A program made the position numbers and the translations under genes. A stretch of DNA of 64,000 nucleotides from Paraglaciecola arctica (lineage in GTDB: Bacteria; Pseudomonadota; Gammaproteobacteria; Enterobacterales; Alteromonadaceae), in contig NZ_JAHKQO010000034.1 of the NCBI RefSeq assembly GCF_018861065.1, positions 49,302-113,301 of the forward strand, given 5' to 3'. The stretch's first letter is position 1. Each line of letters opens with the position of its first letter. Under the pieces are notes generated by a model. That model saw only the letters and a program-made list of their open reading frames with translations. It was not told the DNA's origin and made no database searches. Of this stretch, positions 17,161-24,413 are shown piece by piece.

Positions 17161-19734
17161 TCACATTGTTAGTTCTTCAAACTGCTGTGGTTGAAGTTCC
17201 TCATTAAAATCTTTTTCTGTTTTAAGAAGATCATGCTCGATCGACAACTTTGCTTTTCTCTCTGTACTGAATTGATGAGATATTTTCTTGATAATAAAAT
17301 TTTCTGTTGATTTGGCACTTGATGAAAACTCTTCGTCTTCAATGACATGATCTGTTGCTATGTACAGATGGCAGTCATCTTTGTGTCGAGACATAGCAAC
17401 GTAAGCGTTGGCCCGGTCAATCATAGGATCATGCAAAACAAATACGTCTCCATCGATAGTTTTCCCCTGTGAACTATAGATAGTTTGCGCATAAGCAGGC
17501 GCAAGATAAATGTGACCTTTGTCGTCAGAATATTTGTTTTGTAAAACAGTGACGAATTCACCACTGTCTTTTTGAATTAAAATCCGAAGTTTCGAATCGT
17601 TATCTCTGGAGATGTTCTTTACAGTTCCGGTGTCACCATTTGTAAAGTTAAGTGAGGCTTCGTTTCTGGTAAATCGCACTCTATCGTTTTTTGATAGCAT
17701 GAATTCAATTTTTCTTGAGCCAACGACACCTTGAATTTTCATGTCCTGCTTACTCACTTTTCCAGCTGCTTGAAGTTTCTGTCGAATCAACTTGTTTAGT
17801 TCTAGCACGTCATCCCAAGTGCGTGCTAGAACCATGGTTCCTTTTTCTCTATTGATGTTATGGTATTGTTCCCAATCGTCAACAAGCTGTTCGTATGCTG
17901 TGTCAGTTTCAGTGCAAAAATTTAATCTTCCGTGCGCATGGTATTTTTTAATTGCTTCAAGTGCGTTTCCATCTCTTAAATTAGCGACTGCAATACGGTC
18001 CCAATCTTTTCTCTGTCTTCTTATTGTCTCAATTCTCGTTGTGCCAACTATATCTGTCCGAGACAGGTAGCGAAGAACTCCGCCGTGTTCGATTGCGTCT
18101 AACTGTTTGTCTTCACCCGTAAGTATAATCTTGAAGCCCTTTTGAAGGCTGTGTTCTTGAAGCTTTGACATTGCTCTTAGTCCGACCTGTCCTGCTTCAT
18201 CAATAACAACAACATCGCCAGAATTGACTTTTGACTTATCTTTATCCAAATCGAGTAATAATTTCGCAATAGTAAAGCTTTTAATGCCGGTTTCTTTTTC
18301 AAGGTTTCTCGCAGCATCTTTTGCAATAGCAGCTCCCCATATTCCTGCTTTTTTTGAGGTATAGACACTGTTAACTATTTTCATTGCAGTGGATTTTCCA
18401 GATCCAGCGCTACCACTCATGATTTCGAAAGATGAATTTCCTAGAACACCAAGAACTGCTTCTTGCTGTTCATCGGAAAGAGTCAACCCCGTTGTATTTT
18501 GGGCAATTAAAATATCATCAATAGATATTCCGGGGATGAAATTAGACTTATTTAGCGTTTGTGCATTACGGATCATTTGGTGCTCTAGCTGTCGAATCTC
18601 GTGTGTTGTGAATTGTCTGTCATATTTACTATTTGATTGCAGCTCTATTGCGAACTCTGATTCAATAAATGTTTCAGCTAACATCAAAGCCACCTTAGCT
18701 GGAACCGCAAGTTTCATAGCAGTGCTAAGTGCAGCTGTATATACATCGACTTCGGTAAAAATGCTTTTGGATACTGTTAGAATTTCAGATAAATACTGGT
18801 GGTTAAAATAGACGGCAGTGAGATCTTTTTCGGCAGGAAGGTGATTTCCCAGTGAATTTTGAAGAATTTCTTGAAAATCATTTTCACTAAAGCCAAGGCT
18901 ATCCATCTCATTTTGCCATGTTTCAAAAAGCTTCGGTCTATCGATCGCTTGCTTTTGGCCTCTTGTCATTTTTGCAGCAAGTGCAGCCGCTCTTGCTGTG
19001 TGGATGCCTTTCGCTTGCAATGCACCAAGAACTTGCTTTCTTCTCTTGGAATAATGTTCGCAAATAGAGTCGGCTATTCCATGAATTCTGAATGATGAGC
19101 CAGAAGATATGGTGTCGAATCCAATATCTCTGAATAATTCACCTTGCTTTAAATTATATAAGAGGCTTGCGGGCTTCTGCCATTTGAGGATGTAACGCGG
19201 TTCTATAGTGCCATAACTGCCGTCATATCGTTTTGCACAGTTCATTATTGTTAGATGGGAGTGTAGTTGTGGGTCGTTTTCCCTGCTAGTCGAATGTTGA
19301 AAGACGGCTGTAATTAACCCTGCAACTTTCTCATGCCGAACACCATCTTTTCCACGTCTAGTAAAAGCTGCATGTAACTCGATGAATTTAAGTGCCTCCA
19401 GAGTGGACTCGTCTTGAATATTTTCAATAATAAGCCTTTGTTCTGGGTTTGCTCTAGCCCAAGCCAATGACCTGCTCTTGTCAGGGCTTAAAACTGCATC
19501 AAAAGCTCGACGATGATTCTTGCCATTTTGTTGATAAAGGTGGACTCCAGTTGAAGGGTGGATGCCCTTCATCAACTCTAAGAAAGATACTTCGTCTATT
19601 TCGCCTTTTAATCCCTCTAAAGTTGCACCTGTTCCAGCCCATTTTCCCGGCAACTCCCCGCCTATAAACTGATAGGTTTCATTCGACATATCAATATAAT
19701 ATGAAGGGTCTTTTACCGTTGCAATAGCTAGCAT
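17161..19734 (-). CDS. MOBF-type conjugative relaxase-helicase (TrwC/TraI-like)
   Basis: An 857-residue relaxase that would nick the element at oriT and unwind it for transfer. The N-terminal TrwC domain has a candidate catalytic tyrosine pair (SYYIDM, residues 12-13) and the metal-binding His cluster QLHSHLTIMN (about 158). A RecD-like helicase follows, with Walker A MSGSAGSGKS (about 443), Walker B VVIDEAGQV and a late motif AMSRHKDD. Its start overlaps the coupling-protein stop by 7 bp. It is shorter than R388 TrwC (about 966) but complete in both domains. The first Met (MLAIATVKD) fits the family start. Confidence 0.92.
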   Translation of the reverse strand: MLAIATVKDPSYYIDMSNETYQFIGGELPGKWAGTGATLEGLKGEIDEVSFLELMKGIHPSTGVHLYQQNGKNHRRAFDAVLSPDKSRSLAWARANPEQRLIIENIQDESTLEALKFIELHAAFTRRGKDGVRHEKVAGLITAVFQHSTSRENDPQLHSHLTIMNCAKRYDGSYGTIEPRYILKWQKPASLLYNLKQGELFRDIGFDTISSGSSFRIHGIADSICEHYSKRRKQVLGALQAKGIHTARAAALAAKMTRGQKQAIDRPKLFETWQNEMDSLGFSENDFQEILQNSLGNHLPAEKDLTAVYFNHQYLSEILTVSKSIFTEVDVYTAALSTAMKLAVPAKVALMLAETFIESEFAIELQSNSKYDRQFTTHEIRQLEHQMIRNAQTLNKSNFIPGISIDDILIAQNTTGLTLSDEQQEAVLGVLGNSSFEIMSGSAGSGKSTAMKIVNSVYTSKKAGIWGAAIAKDAARNLEKETGIKSFTIAKLLLDLDKDKSKVNSGDVVVIDEAGQVGLRAMSKLQEHSLQKGFKIILTGEDKQLDAIEHGGVLRYLSRTDIVGTTRIETIRRQRKDWDRIAVANLRDGNALEAIKKYHAHGRLNFCTETDTAYEQLVDDWEQYHNINREKGTMVLARTWDDVLELNKLIRQKLQAAGKVSKQDMKIQGVVGSRKIEFMLSKNDRVRFTRNEASLNFTNGDTGTVKNISRDNDSKLRILIQKDSGEFVTVLQNKYSDDKGHIYLAPAYAQTIYSSQGKTIDGDVFVLHDPMIDRANAYVAMSRHKDDCHLYIATDHVIEDEEFSSSAKSTENFIIKKISHQFSTERKAKLSIEHDLLKTEKDFNEELQPQQFEELTM

Positions 19735-21458
19735 TCTGGATGTCCTTCAATGGCCTGCTTTTCTAGCGTTTTTCTTTTGTTTAATCGGTTAACAAAATTT
19801 GTCTCGATATTTTTTTTAGGAACATCTGTAAGCACTAGCGGCTCAGTCTGTTCTTCTTCACAACCAGAAACTAAAGATTGCTTTAAGTAAGGCCACTTGA
19901 GCTTGTATATATTTTTTAATCCCCCAATAAATAGAAAACCCTCAACTCCAGTTTTATCAGCCGAAGGCAAATTAACGATTTCTTCTCGCGATACAACTGG
20001 TCGATCATGATACTGGGTTGAAATAGATATTCTCTGGTCTTCACTTAGACTTTGATTGAGTGTCAGCACTCGTTGCTGGCCAAGGAGATCTGAAACTTTT
20101 TGTGCAGATGGTCCAGAGGCCCCAAGTCTCATCACAATAACAGTTCGAAAAAGTGATAGAATCGTATCTGTAATGTTTTCGCCGTAACATTCGTATAATT
20201 GGCTGATATCTTGCGTTGATGCTACGGTTCTACCGCCCTTCGATCTTGATAGCGTCAACCAACGAATCAATGATGGGTTTTTGGGAAGGTTGCCAAGTTC
20301 ATCAAGTAACAACCAAAACATCTCATCTTTGGAGTCATTTTGATTAAGCCATCTCTCAATAAGCAAAGTGATCAGAGAATTGCAAACTGCTTTAGTAATG
20401 TCTGGGGACATGTAGTTGGGACGGAAGAATACATGAGTTTTAATCGACTTTTTGTTTATTAAGTCTGAAATAGACCAGATATTTTTGGCTGTCTTTTGCA
20501 TTTCTGCCATTTCATCGAGCCAGAAAAGTTTAGTACTTAACACTGAGCGGATGGACTGAGTTGTTTTCGTTCCGGGTTCGACTAATGTTGCAGCTGATTT
20601 TGATACAGTAGCTAAGAGCGACTTTAATTCCTGTTCAGTACTAAATAGTTTTTGTGATAAATCGCACCATGACCAAGGTTTTCGTGACTCAATGAGGAAT
20701 ATAATTACGTTCTTTAAAATTTGTCTAGCGGAGTCTGTGAAAAAACGTTGGTTTTCGTTCTCTTGTTCGATAAATGCTTGAGATACGAGAGCTGCGTCAT
20801 TCTTTGTGGTTATATCTCTGCCTATATTCCAGAAATATTCAGAATTATGAATTAGTTTCAGACATACGGCTGAACTAGTGTTAAATGTTGCTTGGTATTC
20901 CCCTTTTTCATCATAAGTAAAAGATCTTACTGGTAGAGCATATATTTGTTGCACAATTGGTTTAATAATAGTGCTTTTGCCCGCACCAGATTGCCCCTGC
21001 AAAAATATTGAACCTGCTGCAATTTGTTCTGTTATGCGTATCTCTGGATGGATTTTGATGGATAGGCTGCTAGGCTCTTTCTTGACCTTCTTTTTTACAT
21101 CTCGAATTGCAACGCTTTTTTCAAGAAGTTTAGGACCGCTGATGTATGCATAGTCGGTAAGCTTCCCTTGATTAACAAGTTTTTGTATTCTTAGGGTAGC
21201 GATAAACAGAACCATTCCCAAAAAAACGCAGATAAACATACCAATCATTTCAACTGGAATTTTCAAGGTTGATAAAAAGGGAAGGTGACGGGCTACTCTT
21301 TCAACATGTAATCCAACAGTACTAAAAACTGACCAATTAATCATAATTGAATGCGGGATCTGGGCGAACAAGATAGTCACTGCTGCCGATATGATGACAA
21401 TTAGTACGAGTACGCCCATATAAAATGAATGTGAGAAAGACTTCAGATTATTTTTCAC
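19728..21458 (-). CDS. Type IV coupling protein (VirD4/TrwB/TraD-like ATPase)
   Basis: A 576-residue membrane ATPase that links the relaxosome to a type IV secretion channel. Two N-terminal membrane segments (about 10-31 and 65-87) come first. Walker A is LQGQSGAGKS (about 153-162), Walker B FWLLLDELGNLP (about 386), and a TrwB-like segment STQDISQLYECYG follows. No mating-pair-formation genes are in the element, so it would dock on the channel of a helper plasmid or conjugative element. It overlaps both the relaxase gene and the upstream RHH gene. Confidence 0.9.
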   Translation of the reverse strand: MKNNLKSFSHSFYMGVLVLIVIISAAVTILFAQIPHSIMINWSVFSTVGLHVERVARHLPFLSTLKIPVEMIGMFICVFLGMVLFIATLRIQKLVNQGKLTDYAYISGPKLLEKSVAIRDVKKKVKKEPSSLSIKIHPEIRITEQIAAGSIFLQGQSGAGKSTIIKPIVQQIYALPVRSFTYDEKGEYQATFNTSSAVCLKLIHNSEYFWNIGRDITTKNDAALVSQAFIEQENENQRFFTDSARQILKNVIIFLIESRKPWSWCDLSQKLFSTEQELKSLLATVSKSAATLVEPGTKTTQSIRSVLSTKLFWLDEMAEMQKTAKNIWSISDLINKKSIKTHVFFRPNYMSPDITKAVCNSLITLLIERWLNQNDSKDEMFWLLLDELGNLPKNPSLIRWLTLSRSKGGRTVASTQDISQLYECYGENITDTILSLFRTVIVMRLGASGPSAQKVSDLLGQQRVLTLNQSLSEDQRISISTQYHDRPVVSREEIVNLPSADKTGVEGFLFIGGLKNIYKLKWPYLKQSLVSGCEEEQTEPLVLTDVPKKNIETNFVNRLNKRKTLEKQAIEGHPEC

Positions 21459-21756
21459 GTTTCACCCCGTTTTTACTAATATCTACAAAACGAGCTTCTG
21501 CTTCCAAGATTTGTTCATCATTCAGGCCAGCAACCGCGCAAGTCATGTTGAAAATGACCCGTTTTAGTCGAGCCTCAGTCAGCCGCATAATCTCTTTTGT
21601 AGTGAGAAACTGATCAGCGACATCAAACCGTTCTTTTGCTTCATCAGATATTGAGATACCTTTAGACTCCGCTGCATTTTTAAGCTTGTCATATTTCTCA
21701 GGTGCAAGGCGCATACTGAGTTGTTTTGAAGCTGGTGTTTTCATTTTATTTGTCAT
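21448..21756 (-). CDS. Ribbon-helix-helix mobilization accessory protein
   Basis: A 102-residue basic protein. The start KQLSMRLAPEKYDKLKNAAESKGISISD matches the ribbon-helix-helix DNA-binding pattern of relaxosome accessory proteins (MobC/TraY type): a beta strand with alternating residues, then two helices. A helical C-terminal half follows. It lies directly upstream of the coupling-protein gene, overlapping by 11 bp, the place of nic-accessory proteins in MOBF operons. It would bind near oriT and help the relaxase. Family assignment is by pattern. Confidence 0.65.
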   Translation of the reverse strand: MTNKMKTPASKQLSMRLAPEKYDKLKNAAESKGISISDEAKERFDVADQFLTTKEIMRLTEARLKRVIFNMTCAVAGLNDEQILEAEARFVDISKNGVKREK

Positions 21757-22225
21757 GACGACCTCCTGTTTTCATTGAAACCACTCGAACAGCCTTTTGT
21801 TTGAGATATTTGGCCATTGAATTGAAACCAATGAATAAACCATCTATCGCCTTAACGACTAGTGGGCTACTAATGGTTTCGATTGAATTGGCGGGAGCAT
21901 CATAGATGCGTAACGTGTCCAAAATATTTTTGGAGGAGAACACAATGTGTTCCTGTTTTGGAATTTCTTGTTGAGCAAAGATATCGACGCATAAGCGCTC
22001 ATCTTCAGTTAAGCTGCTATAACTCATAAAACCTTTTTGTTGGGTGATATGAGATATAGCGTTTGAAAAACATCTGATACAGTTGCTGTTGTTTACTTCG
22101 TTAATTGCAAATGCGAGCAGGCTAGTAAGCTCATCACGAAGATAATCTGGAAAAAAATCTAACTCATCAGAAAACCTTTTCTCTAGAAGTCCGATTTGAT
22201 TTTCTCTGTTAATAAAATAATTCAT
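21746..22225 (-). CDS. Hypothetical protein of the mobilization operon
   Basis: A 159-residue protein I do not recognise. It is mainly helical and ends in a basic segment (KYLKQKAVRVVSMKTGGRHDK); there is no signal peptide or membrane segment. Cys residues at about 60 and 63 (NSNCIRCF) and near 96 are too few to call a metal site. It overlaps the RHH gene by 11 bp and follows the AlpA-like gene by 9 bp, so it is co-transcribed with mobilization functions and may be a relaxosome or regulatory component. Confidence 0.55.
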   Translation of the reverse strand: MNYFINRENQIGLLEKRFSDELDFFPDYLRDELTSLLAFAINEVNNSNCIRCFSNAISHITQQKGFMSYSSLTEDERLCVDIFAQQEIPKQEHIVFSSKNILDTLRIYDAPANSIETISSPLVVKAIDGLFIGFNSMAKYLKQKAVRVVSMKTGGRHDK

Positions 22226-22234
22226 ATTAAGTCC

Positions 22235-22426
22235 TTATTGAGTTTGAGTTGAGGTTCTTGTGTCTAAAAACTGGTCAAGCTCTTCTCTTCTGTAGAAGAC
22301 TTTTCGACCTACTTTAATAAAAGGGAGGCCATAACGACCTGTGGTTGCCCAAACAGAGAGTGTTTGGGGTTTGACTGATATGTAATCAGCAGCTTCATTT
22401 CGATTTAATAGTTCTGGTTTTTTCAT
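22235..22426 (-). CDS. AlpA/excisionase-like HTH regulator
   Basis: A 63-residue winged-helix protein: LLNRNEAADYISVKPQTLSVW, then LPFIKVGRKVFYRREELDQFL, the pattern of the AlpA/HTH_17 family. AlpA of P4-like elements activates or directs excision. It heads the mobilization operon (this gene, the 159-residue protein, RHH, coupling protein, relaxase) and is divergent from the 391-residue gene. A TTACAT/ATGTAA inverted repeat lies in the shared 61-bp promoter region. It is the best candidate recombination directionality factor for the integrase. Confidence 0.8.
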   Translation of the reverse strand: MKKPELLNRNEAADYISVKPQTLSVWATTGRYGLPFIKVGRKVFYRREELDQFLDTRTSTQTQ

Positions 22427-22454
22427 AAAAATTACCTTTGGTAGTAGAAATTGA

Positions 22455-22479
22455 TTACATGCTATAAATTTTGATGTAA
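22455..22479. promoter_or_regulatory. Inverted repeat in divergent promoter region
   Basis: TTACAT, 13 bp, ATGTAA lies between the AlpA-like gene (minus) and the zinc-finger/HTH gene (plus). A palindrome in a 61-bp divergent intergenic region is a plausible operator controlling both directions. The binding protein is unknown. Confidence 0.4.
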
Positions 22480-22487
22480 CCTATCTA

Positions 22488-23663
22488 GTGATTAATATGA
22501 AAAGGTGTGGACATTTGGTGGCCGTTGAACTATTTACAAATAAAAAACAAAAGGAAAGAGATGGGATTAAAAGTCCTCGGGACAGAGTTGCATCGATAGT
22601 TTCGGAGCTAGAACAGGAGGTAGCTGGTGAAGTCGATAGTGACTTTTGTCGAGATCTTCAGATGCTATCAAGTGAAGTTCGGAAAAAGGGGGTACTGCAC
22701 TGTCATTCAAGCGAGGAGGAGAAATACGCATTTGGTCGTCAGAGCTGCTGGGTTTATGCCTCAACCTACTTGGACCATCACTTTCATCAAGCAATGGAGT
22801 TTTGCCAGCTTTTAGTTGGGGATGAGATAACACTTCGTCATCCATCTCAACAGTTGAAGTCTGACTACAGTTTTGATTATTGGCATCAACGAGTAGAAGA
22901 AAATGTAAAAAAACTAACATCAGCGGGATTAAGCGTTGTAGCAAAAAAGCTGGATATCATCCGTTTAATCTCGTCTTGCATGAACACTACATCGATCGAG
23001 GGGGAAATTTATTATTGCCGTTATTGTTTCAGACGTGTTCCGACAAAGAATAATTGTAGGTATCACATGGCGGTTGGTGATGACTTCTATCTAGAAGTGA
23101 AAAAGCCAAGTTCATTTTTAAAAGAGAACGGATGGAAGTGGATTTTAAGACAAAGAGGTATCAGAGGAATAATTGGCGAGTATCCTTTTAATCACAGCTA
23201 TTTTCGGGAAGCAGGAGAAATTCCTAAGCTAATTCATCAGGGAAATTGGAGTTTTACATCTGAGCTATTACAAAAGCTGTTTGATACTGAGCTAAATTAT
23301 CTTCGAGGTTTCTTAGTCATAAAAATGTTCAAACAACAGAACCAAGCATTGTTTCCGCTCAATACAAATTTCTCTAGTTATCCCGCATTTGTCAGGTGGC
23401 TATACAGTAAAGAGATAATGGATAACCCTTACGAGGACTCTTTGTCAGCCTTTTGGTTAATGAATGCGCTTTTTGCTGCTAATGAAAGGTTAAAAGCTGA
23501 GAAAAAGTTGACAGAACATACGGATCAACTGAAACAAGCTACTGAGGAAAGGAACGTAAAGATTTTTCAGCGTCGTGCAGAAGGGGCAAGCTATCGAAAA
23601 ATTGCAGCTTCACTTGATATTAGCAAAAGCTTAGTATGCAAAGTTTTATCTAGTCGAAACTAA
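22488..23663 (+). CDS. Zinc-finger/HTH protein of the element, unknown function
   Basis: A 391-residue protein I cannot place in a named family. The middle has a C2CH-type metal-binding motif, YYCRYCFRRVPTKNNCRYH (around residues 177-195). The C-terminus is a clear helix-turn-helix for a resolvase or sigma-like fold (RRAEGASYRKIAASLDISK, then SLVCKVLSSRN). A charged segment precedes it. The layout suggests a DNA-binding regulator or replication/transfer initiator of the element. The frame opens at GTG 22488; ATG at 22497 is an alternative. It is divergent from the AlpA-like gene and ends 15 bp from the convergent intron-bearing tRNA. Confidence 0.6.
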   Translation: MINMKRCGHLVAVELFTNKKQKERDGIKSPRDRVASIVSELEQEVAGEVDSDFCRDLQMLSSEVRKKGVLHCHSSEEEKYAFGRQSCWVYASTYLDHHFHQAMEFCQLLVGDEITLRHPSQQLKSDYSFDYWHQRVEENVKKLTSAGLSVVAKKLDIIRLISSCMNTTSIEGEIYYCRYCFRRVPTKNNCRYHMAVGDDFYLEVKKPSSFLKENGWKWILRQRGIRGIIGEYPFNHSYFREAGEIPKLIHQGNWSFTSELLQKLFDTELNYLRGFLVIKMFKQQNQALFPLNTNFSSYPAFVRWLYSKEIMDNPYEDSLSAFWLMNALFAANERLKAEKKLTEHTDQLKQATEERNVKIFQRRAEGASYRKIAASLDISKSLVCKVLSSRN

Positions 23664-23677
23664 ATAGAGTTTGGAAA

Positions 23678-23995
23678 TGGTGGCCCCTCCCTGACTCGAA
23701 CAGGGGACCTAACGATTCTGCTTCTCCTATACTTTCGTATAGGCATGGACTATATCATCACCCCCGGAGAACGGTAGGGTGTCGGACGCTAGTGATGTTT
23801 TACACAGCAAGAACGTGCTGAACCATCTAGTCTCTGAACCTTCCTAAGACGCTTCTTAGGCTTGGCTGCTGATTGGCATGTTTCGTGAAAAACGAAGCTT
23901 TCCAGCAATTCATCCGATTTTCCGTATAACATTACTGTTATAGGTCACAATTTTACTTATGAGTCGTGTGCTCTAACCAACTGAGCTAAGGGGCC
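23678..23995 (-). tRNA. tRNA-Ile2 (CAU anticodon) interrupted by a group I intron
   Basis: Exon 1 (23959-23995) gives acceptor GGCCCCT, D-arm GCTC/GAGC and the anticodon stem with loop up to CAT. Exon 2 (23678-23717) gives AA, the other stem strand, T-arm CCCTG-TTCGAGT-CAGGG, acceptor AGGGGCC and encoded ACCA. Joined, they make a 77-nt cloverleaf including CCA. The GGCCCC acceptor and GACTCATAATCG loop are those of tRNA-Ile2, whose C34 is made lysidine by TilS to read AUA; elongator tRNA-Met is a less likely reading. One flaw is a C27/U43 mismatch at the top of the anticodon stem. The gene lies inside the element and would replace the split host gene. Confidence 0.85.
23718..23958 (-). ncRNA. 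Group I self-splicing intron in the tRNA-Ile2 anticodon loop
   Basis: A 241-nt intron placed right after the anticodon CAU, the same position as the Azoarcus tRNA-Ile(CAU) intron. All four conserved core elements are present in order: P (AATTGCTGGAAA, 23899-23910), Q (AATCAGCAGCC, 23864-23874), R (TTCAGAGACTAGATGG, 23823-23838) and S (GATGATATAGTCC, 23747-23759). R and S pair as P7 through GACTA/TAGTC. Near the 5' end GTGA can act as internal guide, pairing with TCAT of exon 1 with the required U-G wobble at the splice site. The last intron base is G. A perfect hairpin CCTATAC-GAAA-GTATAGG lies near the 3' end. There is no homing-endonuclease frame. It is probably subgroup IC3. Confidence 0.93.
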
Positions 23996-24013
23996 ATTTC
24001 CAATGGCGTGTAA

Positions 24014-24032
24014 TGTAGCACATTTGTAGCAC
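24014..24032. repeat. Tandem TGTAGCAC boxes, candidate integrase arm sites (right)
   Basis: TGTAGCAC starts at 24014 and again at 24025, 11 bp apart, matching the pair at 1583-1601 in sequence, spacing and orientation. It lies between the replacement tRNA (5' end at 23995) and attR (24113). It overlaps the short leader in front of the tRNA, so integrase binding could also affect tRNA transcription; that last point is inference. Confidence 0.6.
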
Positions 24033-24112
24033 GAACATTACACTAGTAATTCAATTTATTTTAAGCGATTGAATAAAAACGCTTTATTTCTACTTTCTAT
24101 GCAACCCTTATC

Positions 24113-24123
24113 CGATTATGAGT
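24113..24123. repeat. attR core (11 bp)
   Basis: CGATTATGAGT, identical to 1433-1443. It is the right boundary of the element and the anticodon-loop segment of the split host tRNA. The distance between copies is 22,680 bp. Confidence 0.85.
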
Positions 24124-24154
24124 CGTATGCTCTAACCAACTGAGCTAAAGGGCC
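24113..24154 (-). pseudogene. 5' half of split host tRNA-Ile2(CAU), at attR
   Basis: The minus strand gives acceptor GGCCCTT, TA, D-arm GCTC-AGTTGGTTA-GAGC and the anticodon stem-loop through CTCATAATCG, after which the sequence departs from any tRNA (GATAAGGGTTGC). Joined to the 3' half at 1398-1443, it gives a full tRNA with matching acceptor stem. It differs from the intron-bearing copy at several positions and is not a duplicate of it. Its own promoter is intact upstream. Confidence 0.9.
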
Positions 24155-24204
24155 ATTTTCATTTCTATGTGCTTTCAGTCCTAAGTGGCCTAAAAGCGAC
24201 GCGC

Positions 24205-24233
24205 AGTATAAGCAGTTTTTTGGGACTTGTCAT
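24205..24233 (-). promoter_or_regulatory. Stable-RNA type sigma-70 promoter of the host tRNA-Ile2
   Basis: On the minus strand ATGACA (24228-24233) and TATACT (24205-24210) are separated by exactly 17 bp, matching TTGACA/TATAAT at five of six positions each. A GC-rich discriminator (GCGCGTC) follows, typical of stringently controlled tRNA and rRNA promoters. Transcription would begin near 24197, pass the orphan 5' half, cross attR and reach the element-borne tRNA about 200 nt downstream. No terminator is evident between them. Confidence 0.7.
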
Positions 24234-24413
24234 CACTTTGACACCTCTGAAAGTGCAAGAAATAGCAATTTATAATTCAACTGCTTAATAATTGTGCGTT
24301 AATGTTGTTGCTTAGCTTAAATAATCGGACTTTTTATGCTCACTTTAGCCTTACATTAAAATTGGGGCTGGCGAATTTGCTAGCACCGCGCCCCGAAATT
24401 TATTCAAACTAAG

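Larger units (their letters stand above)
1433..24123. mobile_element. Integrative and mobilizable element inserted in tRNA-Ile2(CAU)
   Basis: The element is bounded by an 11-bp direct repeat (CGATTATGAGT) at 1433-1443 and 24113-24123, which is the anticodon-loop region of a tRNA. Outside the left copy lies the 3' half of a tRNA and outside the right copy its 5' half. The halves complement each other (acceptor GGCCCTT with AAGGGCC), so they are one host gene split by insertion. Inside are a tyrosine integrase at the left end, defence and restriction genes, ardA, a MOBF relaxase, a VirD4-like coupling protein and small HTH/RHH proteins, with no mating-pore genes. That gene set fits a mobilizable rather than self-conjugative element. 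The replacement tRNA with intron sits at the right end. Confidence 0.9.

Noticed and set aside
23678..23995. Reading the intron-bearing tRNA as elongator tRNA-Met(CAU).
   Set aside because: The anticodon is the same, but the GGCCCC acceptor and GACTCATAATCG stem-loop fit tRNA-Ile2. Not fully excluded without a tRNA model.
24113..24154. Calling the right-hand piece a second working tRNA.
   Set aside because: No T-arm or acceptor 3' strand follows the anticodon loop. It is only a 5' half.
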